Source of the DNA: Kitasatospora indigofera
Lineage (GTDB): Bacteria; Actinomycetota; Actinomycetes; Streptomycetales; Streptomycetaceae
Direction: 5' to 3'
NCBI RefSeq assembly: GCF_014655955.1
Contig: NZ_BNBO01000032.1
Span: forward strand, 38,300-102,299
DNA length: 64,000 nt
Of this stretch, positions 32,646 to 40,388 are shown one piece after another (within the stretch, counting starts at the first letter, position 1; each line of letters opens with the position of its first letter). Made by a program: the position numbers and the translations under genes. The notes under the pieces were generated by a model, which saw nothing but the letters and a program-made list of their open reading frames with translations, did no database searches and had not been told where the DNA came from.

Positions 32646-33002
32646 ATGTCACGGGACGGGTCGTCAGGGGATCCACGGCGGCTCATCGCGTCCTGGCGGG
32701 CCCGGCCGCCGGAGCCGGTCGCCGGGCCGCCGCTGCTGCCGGTGCCCGAGGCCTCGGCGGTCGAGGTGATCACGGCCGTGCGGCGGCTCGTGCGTCCCGG
32801 GCCGCCGTCGGTGCGGCCCCGCCCCGCCCCGCGGCCCGAACTGCTACGGCTGGCGACCGCGCTGGTGGTGGACGAGCACCCGTCCGCTCCCGCCTGGTCC
32901 GCGACGGACCGGGAGACCGTGGCCGAGTGGGTCGCGGTGCTGATCGAGTACCGGGGCGAGGACGGGGTCCAGGCCCTGCTGCGGGCGCTCGGCCGGGGCT
33001 GA
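32646..33002 (+). CDS. Small hypothetical protein (118 aa)
   Basis: The ATG at 32646 follows a gggagagagg purine run. The same frame could start at 32466 (178 residues, GGAGG five bases upstream), but that extra part is Arg/Gly-rich and has weaker third-position GC. The protein has a short variable N-terminus, then ASAVEVITAVRRLVRPG and a helical C-terminus (LLRLATALVVDE, ETVAEWVAVLIEYRGEDGVQALLRAL). No known motif was recognised. It sits between the MinD-like ATPase and the ECF sigma gene and may belong to either unit. Confidence 0.55.
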   Translation: MSRDGSSGDPRRLIASWRARPPEPVAGPPLLPVPEASAVEVITAVRRLVRPGPPSVRPRPAPRPELLRLATALVVDEHPSAPAWSATDRETVAEWVAVLIEYRGEDGVQALLRALGRG

Positions 33003-33216
33003 CCGGCCCGCCCCGGCCCGCCCCGGCCCACCGCGGGCCCGGCCGGGACGTCGGTCGGGGCGTCGGCCGGGACAAGGCCGCGGCGTTGGCGGTGGCTTGG
33101 CGCAATCTTGGCGCGGCCCGGGAGCGTACCGGTGCCGGGCCGGGGATTCCGCCCCGCCCCGTCGGGCCGTCCGATCGGCCCGCACCGAGACTCCGTCGGA
33201 TTCCGTGAGGTAGTGC

Positions 33217-33876
33217 GTGTCCATCCAGGCTCCCGCCCAGTCCGTGCCCGCAGCCCCGTCGCTCCCCGCGGCCGACCCGGGCGCCGCGCGCCCCACCCTC
33301 GACCCGGGGACCCTCGCCGAGCTCTACCGGCTGCACGGCGGCTACCTGCTGCGCGCCCTCCAGCGGGTGACCAACGGTGACCGCGGCAAGGCCGAGGACA
33401 TCCTCCAGGAGACCCTGCTCCGCGCCTGGCAGCACCCCGAGGCGATCGCCGCCGGGCCCGAGCAGAGCCGCCCCTGGCTGTTCACCGTGGCCCGCCGGAT
33501 CGCCATCGACCACTACCGGATGGCCGCGGCCCGCGCCCAGGAGGTGTCCGGCGACATGCTGGAGGACCGGCCGCCGGTCGCCGACCCGTACGCGGAGGCG
33601 GTGGCCCTGCGCGACATCGAGCGGGTGCTGGACCGGTTGCAGCCGCACCACCGCGAGGTGCTGGTCGAGCTGCACCTGTTGGACCGCTCCGTCCAGCAGG
33701 CCGCCGAGCGGCTGGGCGTGCCGTCGGGCACGGTCAAGTCGCGCAACTTCTACGCGATCCGCGCGCTGCGTCCGGTCCTCGCGGCCGAACCGGGCTACGC
33801 CCCGGTCGCGCCGTCCGCGCCGGCCGCACCGGCCCCCGCCGGGCCCGCCCCGGTGGCGTTGCCCGGTGCTGCCTGA
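33217..33876 (+). CDS. ECF-type RNA polymerase sigma factor
   Basis: A 219-residue protein starting at a GTG six bases after gtgagg. Region 2 lies at ~30-105 (LYRLHGGYLLRALQRVT, AEDILQETLLRAWQHPE, RPWLFTVARRIAIDHYR). Region 4 lies at ~130-190 (LDRLQPHHREVLVELHLL, VQQAAERLGVPSGTVKSR). The last 30 residues are Ala/Pro-rich. A linked anti-sigma factor is not evident; only a short Pro-rich frame overlaps its stop (TGATG at 33874-33878). The ~210 bp upstream holds two copies of cttggcgc but no clear promoter. Its place next to the T7SS genes suggests a regulator of secretion or surface stress; inferred. Confidence 0.88.
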   Translation: MSIQAPAQSVPAAPSLPAADPGAARPTLDPGTLAELYRLHGGYLLRALQRVTNGDRGKAEDILQETLLRAWQHPEAIAAGPEQSRPWLFTVARRIAIDHYRMAAARAQEVSGDMLEDRPPVADPYAEAVALRDIERVLDRLQPHHREVLVELHLLDRSVQQAAERLGVPSGTVKSRNFYAIRALRPVLAAEPGYAPVAPSAPAAPAPAGPAPVALPGAA

Positions 33877-34097
33877 TGGGGCACCAGGGCCGGCCCGCGG
33901 GCGCTCCGGCCGCTGCCCGGCCGGACACCTCCGCCGCCTCCGCCACCCCGGCGGTACCGGACGTACCGGACGTACCGGAAGAACCGGACGCTCCGGCGGC
34001 CCGGCACCCTCAGGCCGCCCCGGCCGCCCCGGAGCTGCCGCCCCGTCGTGAGCGCTCGACCGCCGCGGGCGCCCGGCCGGGGGAGGAGACCGCCTGA
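33876..34097 (+). CDS. Possible small Pro/Ala-rich ORF overlapping the sigma factor stop
   Basis: A 73-residue frame whose ATG overlaps the sigma factor stop (TGATG), an arrangement used for coupling. Content is low-complexity (VPDVPDVPEEPDAPAA), encoded by three 9-bp gtaccgga(c/a) repeats at 33954-33980. It also overlaps the 3' end of the opposite regulator gene by about 90 bp. It may be real but could equally be chance. Confidence 0.25.
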   Translation: MGHQGRPAGAPAAARPDTSAASATPAVPDVPDVPEEPDAPAARHPQAAPAAPELPPRRERSTAAGARPGEETA

Positions 34098-36886
34098 TGC
34101 CCGTGCGGCCGGAACAGCCCGACGGCGGAGCGCAGGTGCCCGACCGCCTCCGCCTCGCGGCCCAGGGCCCGCAGGAAGGCGGCGTAGGACTGCGCGGAGA
34201 CGGCCCGCAGGTGCGCGAACCCGGCCTGCTCGCAGGTGACCAGCAGCCGGGCCCAGGCCAGTTCGGAGGCCTCGGCCTGACCGAGGGCCTGCAGTGCGCG
34301 CGCCTCGGTCAGCATCGACCGGGCGTGGACGGTGGTGGCCGGGTGACCGGGCAGCTGGTCCCTGGCCGCCCGGGCCCGGCGCAGCGCGCCCTGGTGGTCG
34401 CCGGCCAGCAGGGCGGCGGACGCGGCATGGCCGAGGGCGTGGGCGGTGAGGGGCCCGGAGCCGGACTCCTCGGCGAGGGCCACCGCGGCCGCCGCCGACC
34501 GGGTGGCGGCGGCGTGGTCCCCGAGCAGGGCGGCGCCGAGCGAACGGGCGGCCAGGGCGCGGACGTGCGCGGGGCCGTCCGCCGGGGTGGTGGCGGCGAC
34601 CGCACGCCGGGCCGCCGCGTCCGCCTCCTCGGGGCGTTCCAGCGCGATCAGCGCGTGCGCCGTGGCGCCCCGCAACAGCGCGGTGGCGACCCGGTCCTCG
34701 CACCGTTCGGCGGCGCGCGCGCCCGCCTCCAGGCAGTCCAGCCAGTCGCCCGGCCGGCCGGACCCGCCGTACAAGGCGCTCGACCCCAGGGCGAGGCGCC
34801 AGGCACGGGCGGGGTCGGCCCCGGCGGCACGGCCGACCAGCGCGCGGACGGTCGGCCCTTCGGCCCGGAACCAGTCGAGCGCGCCGCGGGTGTCGCTCAC
34901 CGCCGGCAGCACGGCGGGCGGGTGCGCGCCGTCGTGGCCGTCCTGCCCCGGTTCCAGGTGCTCGCCGCAGTGCCGGACGGCCGTCCCGTAGTGGTCGAGC
35001 AGCCGTCCGAGGGCGAGCCGGCCGGTCCCGGCCGGCTGCTCGGCGAGGAGTTCGGCGCCGAACGCCCTGACCAGGCCGGGACGGCCGCAGCGCCCCGGCG
35101 CGCTCTCGCCGAGCAGGTGGTGGGCGGCCAGCTCGCCGAGCGCGGCGCGGGCGGCGTCGAGGCCGGTGCCGAGCAAGGCGGCGGCAGCGGGGGCGTCCAC
35201 CTCCCGGCCCGGGTGGACGGCGAGCAGGGTGAGCAGGTCGGCGGCCGGCGGCGAGAGCCGGCGGCGGGTCAGCAGCAGGGTGCTGCGGATGCCGACCTCC
35301 CCGTCGGTCTCCAGGGCGGACAGCCGGGTGCGCTCGTCGGCGAGCTCGGCGACCAGGCCGCTGATCGTCCAGCCGGGGCGGGCGGCCAGCCGGGAGGCCG
35401 CGATCCGCAGGGCCAGCGGCAGGTGGTCGCAGAGTCCGGCCAGGTGTTCGGCGGCGGCGGCCTCGGCGTGGACCCGCTCGGGGCCCAGGCTGCGCTCCAG
35501 CAGTCGCCGTGCGTCCACGCCGGGCAGGGCGGTCAGTCGCAGGACGGCGGCGCCCTCGGCCACCACCAGGCCCTCCAGGGCGCTGCGGCTGGTCACGACG
35601 GTGGCGCAGTCGGCCCCGGCGGGCAGCAGGTCGGTGACCTGCTCGGCGCTGTGCGCGTTGTCCAGCAGCACCAGGAGCCGCCGCTCCGCCGTCCGGGCGC
35701 GGAAGAGAGCGGTCCGGCCCGCACGGCCTTCGGGGACGGCGGACTCCGGGACGCCCAGGGCGAGCAGGAACCGGCCGAGCACCTCGGCCGGGTCCGCCGG
35801 GCCGGCCGGGTCGAAACCGCGCAGGTCGGCGAAGAGCTGGCCGTCCGGGAACCCCCCGGCGGCCCGGTGCGCCCAGCGGACGACGGTGGCGCTCTTCCCG
35901 GCACCGGCCGGGCCGGCCACCACGGCCAGTCCGTCGCCGGTGCGTCCGGCCCCGCACTCGCTGTCGAGCCAGCGCGACTCCGCCTCCCGCCCGACGAAGC
36001 CCGCGGGCCGGCGGGGGAGCTGGCGGGGCGGCGACGGCTCGGCCGGTCCGGCCCCGGAGCCGGGTGCCGGGCCGGCCGCGGGCCCGCCCGGGGCGGCCGG
36101 CGGCCCGCCGGGCCCCGGCCCGGCGGCGGGTGCCCCGGCCAGCACCTCGGACAGCGCCGCGCGGAGCTCCGCACCGGGCACCATGCCGAGTTCGCGGTCG
36201 AGCAGCTGCCTGGCGTGGTGGTACGCGGCCAGCGCGTCGGCGGGCCGGCCGGCCTGGTGCAGGCAGCGGACCAGCAGCGCCACCACGTCCTCGCGCAGCC
36301 GGTCGGCCCGCACCCGCAGTTCCAGGGCCGGCACGGCGGCCGCGCCGGAGCCCTGCCGCAGCCGCAGTCGCGCCCAGCCGATCAGGCCCTTGGTCCGGGC
36401 CTCCTCCAGCCGGCCGGCCAGCGCACGGCGCAGCTCGGTGTCCGGCAGGTCTGCCAGCGCGGCGCCGGTCCACAGGCCCAGCGCCCGCTCCAGCAGCCCG
36501 ATCGCCTCGGCGTCCGCGCCCGGCCCGGCCCGCTCGGCGTGCTCCCCGGCCCGCGCGGCCAGCGCCTCGAACCGCAGCGCGTCGACCTGTTCGGCCGGGC
36601 CGGTGAGCAGGTAGCCGGGCGCCCGGGTGCCCAGGTCGAACGGGGTGCCGACGAGGATCTTGCGCAGGGCGGCGACGTGCCCCTGCAGAGCGGCCCTGGC
36701 CCGGGCCGGGGGCTCCTCGCCCCAGAGAAGTTCGAAGAAGCGCTCCACCGGGACGACCCGGCCGAGCCGGAGCGCCAGCACGGCCAGCACCGCCCGCCGC
36801 TGGGCGCCGGGCAGGGCGGCGAACCCTCCGGAAGCGGTCCGAAGCTCCACCGGGCCGAGCAGCCGGATGCCCACGCGGTCGCCCAC
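34010..36886 (-). CDS. AfsR/SARP-like regulator with NB-ARC ATPase
   Basis: About 958 residues. The start is uncertain: GTG codons at 36898, 36886 and 36874 are in frame just before the conserved IRLLGPVELRTASG; 36886 is chosen for the gggggcga upstream. N-terminal OmpR-type winged helix (~1-95, RRAVLAVLALRLGRVVP, LLWGEEPP, LQGHVAALRKIL). A BTAD domain follows (~100-250, LRRALAGRLEEARTKGL, DVVALLVRCLHQAGRP). After a Gly/Pro linker comes an NB-ARC module with P-loop GPAGAGKS (~325) and a helical TPR-like C-terminus (HALGHAASAALLAGDHQGAL). Such proteins activate secondary-metabolite genes. It is divergent from a paralogue across ~200 bp. Confidence 0.85.
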   Translation of the reverse strand: MGDRVGIRLLGPVELRTASGGFAALPGAQRRAVLAVLALRLGRVVPVERFFELLWGEEPPARARAALQGHVAALRKILVGTPFDLGTRAPGYLLTGPAEQVDALRFEALAARAGEHAERAGPGADAEAIGLLERALGLWTGAALADLPDTELRRALAGRLEEARTKGLIGWARLRLRQGSGAAAVPALELRVRADRLREDVVALLVRCLHQAGRPADALAAYHHARQLLDRELGMVPGAELRAALSEVLAGAPAAGPGPGGPPAAPGGPAAGPAPGSGAGPAEPSPPRQLPRRPAGFVGREAESRWLDSECGAGRTGDGLAVVAGPAGAGKSATVVRWAHRAAGGFPDGQLFADLRGFDPAGPADPAEVLGRFLLALGVPESAVPEGRAGRTALFRARTAERRLLVLLDNAHSAEQVTDLLPAGADCATVVTSRSALEGLVVAEGAAVLRLTALPGVDARRLLERSLGPERVHAEAAAAEHLAGLCDHLPLALRIAASRLAARPGWTISGLVAELADERTRLSALETDGEVGIRSTLLLTRRRLSPPAADLLTLLAVHPGREVDAPAAAALLGTGLDAARAALGELAAHHLLGESAPGRCGRPGLVRAFGAELLAEQPAGTGRLALGRLLDHYGTAVRHCGEHLEPGQDGHDGAHPPAVLPAVSDTRGALDWFRAEGPTVRALVGRAAGADPARAWRLALGSSALYGGSGRPGDWLDCLEAGARAAERCEDRVATALLRGATAHALIALERPEEADAAARRAVAATTPADGPAHVRALAARSLGAALLGDHAAATRSAAAAVALAEESGSGPLTAHALGHAASAALLAGDHQGALRRARAARDQLPGHPATTVHARSMLTEARALQALGQAEASELAWARLLVTCEQAGFAHLRAVSAQSYAAFLRALGREAEAVGHLRSAVGLFRPHGHQAVSSPGRAPAAVERSRRGGSSGAAGAA

Positions 36887-36898
36887 AGTCGCCCCCAC

Positions 36899-37088
36899 GG
36901 CGGTCGAGCCTGATGTCGGGCTGCAGTGTATCCGCGCCCTTTGTCCCCGCCGGAACCCCGGCCGGGCGGCGGCTGCCCGAACGGGCAGCGGCCGGTTGCC
37001 CTTTCGGGCGGTCCGCGGTCCGCGGCCGGCCGGCCCCCGGCCGGATCCGCCAGGATGGCCGGTGGCCGGCACACGGGCGAGGGGCGGC
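36899..37088. promoter_or_regulatory. Divergent promoter region of two AfsR-like genes with palindrome
   Basis: The short gap between two paralogous regulators must hold both promoters. It contains the near-contiguous palindrome GCTGCCCGaaCGGGCAGC (36972-36989) and, next to it, GCCCtttcGGGC. No clear -10/-35 boxes could be fixed. An auto- or cross-regulatory operator is a reasonable guess. Confidence 0.45.
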
Positions 37089-40064
37089 ATGCGGATCGAT
37101 CTGCTCGGTGCGGTGACCGTCCGCCGGGACTGCGGTACGACGGTCACCCCCTCGGCGCCGAAGCGCCGCGCGCTGCTCGCCGCGCTCGCCGTGGAGCTGG
37201 ACCAGGTGGTGCCCACCGACCGGCTGGTCGAGCTGGTCTGGGACGGCGCCCCGCCGGCGACCGCGCGCGCCGCGCTGCAGGGCCACGTCACCGGCTTGCG
37301 CCGACTGCTGGACGGCAGGCTGGTACTGGCCACCCGGGGCGCCGGCTACACCCTGACCGGGGGCCCGGAGCAGGTGGACGCCGTCCGCTTCGAACGCCTC
37401 TGCGGCCGCGCCGGGGTGCTGCTCCCCGGTCGCCCGCACGCGGCCGGCCCCGCTCCGGCCGACCGCCCCGGCCCGGCCGGGCCCCCGTCCCCGGCCCCGC
37501 CCCCGGCCGCCGTCCGCACCGGGTCCGAGGACCCGGCACTCGCGCTGCTGCGTACGGCGCTGGACCTCTGGCGCGGTCCGGCGCTGACCGACTGCGGCTC
37601 CGACCTGCTGCGCCGGCGGGCCGCGCCCCGGCTGGCCGGCCTGCGGGCGCGTGCCCTGGACCGGCTGGCCGAGGGCCTCTGCCGGCTGGACCGCGGGTCC
37701 GAAGTGGTCGCCGAACTGATCGAGGCCGTCCCGGCCCGTCCGGCCGACCAGCGGCTGGCCGTCCGCCTGGTCGACTGCCTCGACCAGGCCGGGCGCCGGG
37801 CCGAGGCGCGGTCCTGGTACGACCGGGTGACGGCCCAGCTCTCCAGCGCACCCGGGCCCGCCCTGCGGCTGGCCGGTGAGCGGGTCGCGGGCCGCTCCCC
37901 GTCCCGCACCGCCGCCGTCGCGGGCTCCTGGCCCGCGGCGGCCGGCGGCCTGCCGTGCCCCGCCCCCTCCCAACTGCCACGGGCCAGCAGGAGGTTCGCC
38001 GGGCGGGCGGCCGAACTGGCCCGGCTGGACGCGGCGACCGCCACCGGCTCGGAGGCCCGCCCGGTCCTGGTCACCGGCCCGGCCGGGGTCGGCAAGAGCA
38101 GCCTGGTCCAGCACTGGGCCCACCGGGCCGCCGACCGCTTCCCCGACGGCGTCCTGCACGCCGACCTGCGCGGGTTCGACGAGCGGGACCCCCGCGAGCC
38201 GGCCGAGGTGCTGGCAGGGTTCCTGGCCGCCCTCGGGGTCGCCGGGAGCGCCCTGCCGGCCTCGCTCGACGCCCGCGCCCGGCGCTACCGCGAGCTGCTG
38301 ACGGGACGCCGGATCCTGATCGTGCTGGACAACGCGCGCAGCCACCGGCAGGTGGCCCCGTTGCTGCCCGACCCGCCGCCCGACCACGCCCCCGAGGACG
38401 CCCTCCGCACCGCCCCCGACGCCACCCCCGACACCGCCCTCGACGCCGAGCGGGCTTGGGCGGGGCCCGTCACCGTGATCACCAGCCGCGGCAGACTGCG
38501 CGACCTGCTGGTGCACGAAGCCGTCACCCCGATCCCGCTGGACGTGCTGACCCCCGCCGAGGCGCTGGAACTCCTGGGCCGGGCGACCGATCCGGCCCGG
38601 GTCGCCGCCGAGCCGCGGGCCGCCGCCGAGCTCGCGGAGCGGTGCGACCGCCTGCCGCTGGCGCTGCGCCTCGCCGCGGCCCGGCTGGCGGCCCGCCCGG
38701 ACTGGACCCTGGCCGACCTGGTGGCCGAGCTGGCCGTCGAGCGGGCCGCCCCGACCGGCCCCGGCGCGCCGGGCGTCGGGGCGGCCCTGGACCTGACCTG
38801 CCGGACCTTGCCGCCGGCGGCGGCGCGGCTCTTCGCCCTGCTCGGCCTGCACCCCGGCGTGGTCGTCGACCCGGGCGCCGCCGCGGTCCTCGCCGAGGTG
38901 ACCCCCGCCGAGGCCCGCCGGCTGCTGGCCCGACTCGACGCCGTCCACCTGCTGGAGGAGAGCGCACCCGGCCTGTTCGCCCGGCGCGAGCTGGTCCGCC
39001 TGCACAGCGCCGGGCTGGCCGCCGAACTCCCCGCCGGCCAGGGGCCGGCGGCCCTGGACCGGCTGATCGAGCACTATCTGGCCGCCACGGCAGCCGCCGT
39101 GAGCAGTACGGACAGCACCACCGGCCGTCCCTCCGCCACCCCGCCGTCCGCCGTCACCACCCCACCGTCCACCGTCACCCCGATCCGTCCCCTCGCCCCG
39201 GCCCCGGCGCCCTCCCCGCCCGCCGGGCGCACCCCGGCCCCGGCGGCCGCCGCGCGCACGGCCGGCGACTGGTTCGACCGGGAGGAGCCCGCGGTCCGCG
39301 GACTGGTGCTGCGCGCGGAACAGCACGGCCGGTCCGCCGCCGCCTGGCGGCTCGCCCACCGGGCCGGGGCGCTCTACGCGAAGGCCGAGGACCGCCGCGC
39401 CGAGTGGTGGACCACCGCCGAGTCCGGTCTGCGGGCCGCGCGCGCCTGCGCCGACCCGGCCGCCGTGGCCCGGCTGACCACCGACCTGGCCGTGATCCTC
39501 GTCGGCCGGCCGGACGTCCGGGCCGCCCTCGGGCTCCTGGACCAGGCCCTCGCCTCGGCCGACCTGATCGGCGACCCGGTGCTGCGCCATCACTGCCGGG
39601 CCCGGGTGGCCGACGTCCTGGTCAGGGCCGGCCGGCCTGACCGGGCCGTGCCGCTGCTGGCCGACGTCGTGGCCCGCGCCCGCACCCTGCCCGACGACCG
39701 CCTGCTCGCCCGGGCCCTGGACGAGCTGGCCGGCGCCCAACTGGCGGGCGGCGCACCCGGACCTGCGCTGGCGCACGCGGACGAGGCCGTCCGGATCCTG
39801 GCCGCCCACCCCGACGCGACCGAGACCGTCCGGGCCACCCACACCCGGGCCGAGGCGCTGCACGCCCTCGGCCGGCACGGCGCCGCCCTCACCACCGTCC
39901 GGCTGGCCCTCGCCCTCGGCCGCACCCAGGCCGACCCGGGCGTCGCGGCCCGCTCGCACGCCCTGCTGGCCACCGTCCTGCACACTCTCGGGGGCAGCGG
40001 CAGTAGCAGCACCGACGGAGCCGGGCCGGCGGGCCGGCGGGCCGCCACCGGAGCGGATCGCTGA
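37089..40064 (+). CDS. AfsR/SARP-like regulator with NB-ARC ATPase
   Basis: A 991-residue protein starting at an ATG (MRIDLLGAVTVRRD). Winged-helix DNA-binding domain ~1-90 (RRALLAALAVELDQVVPTD, ARAALQGHVTGLRRLL), then BTAD (~100-270, ADQRLAVRLVDCLDQAGRR). NB-ARC with P-loop GPAGVGKSS (~330) and the HADLRGFDERDP segment follows, then a TPR-like C-terminus (LLDQALASADLIGDPVLRHH). A Ser/Thr/Pro-rich insert at ~675-720 separates NB-ARC from the repeats. Domain order and several motifs match the divergent neighbour, so the two arose by duplication. The ATPase part is thought to switch DNA binding with ATP/ADP state, as in AfsR. Confidence 0.87.
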   Translation: MRIDLLGAVTVRRDCGTTVTPSAPKRRALLAALAVELDQVVPTDRLVELVWDGAPPATARAALQGHVTGLRRLLDGRLVLATRGAGYTLTGGPEQVDAVRFERLCGRAGVLLPGRPHAAGPAPADRPGPAGPPSPAPPPAAVRTGSEDPALALLRTALDLWRGPALTDCGSDLLRRRAAPRLAGLRARALDRLAEGLCRLDRGSEVVAELIEAVPARPADQRLAVRLVDCLDQAGRRAEARSWYDRVTAQLSSAPGPALRLAGERVAGRSPSRTAAVAGSWPAAAGGLPCPAPSQLPRASRRFAGRAAELARLDAATATGSEARPVLVTGPAGVGKSSLVQHWAHRAADRFPDGVLHADLRGFDERDPREPAEVLAGFLAALGVAGSALPASLDARARRYRELLTGRRILIVLDNARSHRQVAPLLPDPPPDHAPEDALRTAPDATPDTALDAERAWAGPVTVITSRGRLRDLLVHEAVTPIPLDVLTPAEALELLGRATDPARVAAEPRAAAELAERCDRLPLALRLAAARLAARPDWTLADLVAELAVERAAPTGPGAPGVGAALDLTCRTLPPAAARLFALLGLHPGVVVDPGAAAVLAEVTPAEARRLLARLDAVHLLEESAPGLFARRELVRLHSAGLAAELPAGQGPAALDRLIEHYLAATAAAVSSTDSTTGRPSATPPSAVTTPPSTVTPIRPLAPAPAPSPPAGRTPAPAAAARTAGDWFDREEPAVRGLVLRAEQHGRSAAAWRLAHRAGALYAKAEDRRAEWWTTAESGLRAARACADPAAVARLTTDLAVILVGRPDVRAALGLLDQALASADLIGDPVLRHHCRARVADVLVRAGRPDRAVPLLADVVARARTLPDDRLLARALDELAGAQLAGGAPGPALAHADEAVRILAAHPDATETVRATHTRAEALHALGRHGAALTTVRLALALGRTQADPGVAARSHALLATVLHTLGGSGSSSTDGAGPAGRRAATGADR

Positions 40065-40388
40065 CCCGCCCGGCGCGCACCGCCGACCGGCGCCGGCCCC
40101 CGCGCCCGCCCCCTCGGGCGGACCGACCCGCGTGCCGCGACAGGCAGAACCACAGGCGGAAGTACCGGGCGGAACCGGCGCCGGCGGTGCGGCCGCGCAC
40201 CGCGTTCCGCCGGCACCGCCGCGGACCGGACGGTCCGTCAGGCCTGCCCCGGCGGTGCCGCCCGCCCGTCGGTCAGCCCGTCGGTCCGCCCGTCGGTCCG
40301 GGGCAACGGCATGATCTTGACCAGTGCATACTGTGCGAGCTGAACGTGTTCGGTGCAGGGACCGACACCGTGGGTGACAGGGGCGGCG
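40065..40388. promoter_or_regulatory. Intergenic region with three 12-bp direct repeats
   Basis: No gene seen. Three adjacent repeats cccgtcggtc(a/c)g lie at 40265-40276, 40277-40288 and 40289-40300. Shortly after them come an AT-richer segment with ttgacc (40317-40322) and the inverted repeat CAGTgcatACTG (40322-40333). Direct repeats of 11-12 bp just before a promoter are how SARP-type activators bind, and two SARP-like genes lie next door. This is a suggestive link only. Confidence 0.45.

Noticed and set aside
32263..32676. N-terminal extension of the MinD-like protein
   Set aside because: The frame is open, but the AGGAGG before the GTG at 32262 and the low-complexity extension argue for the shorter protein.
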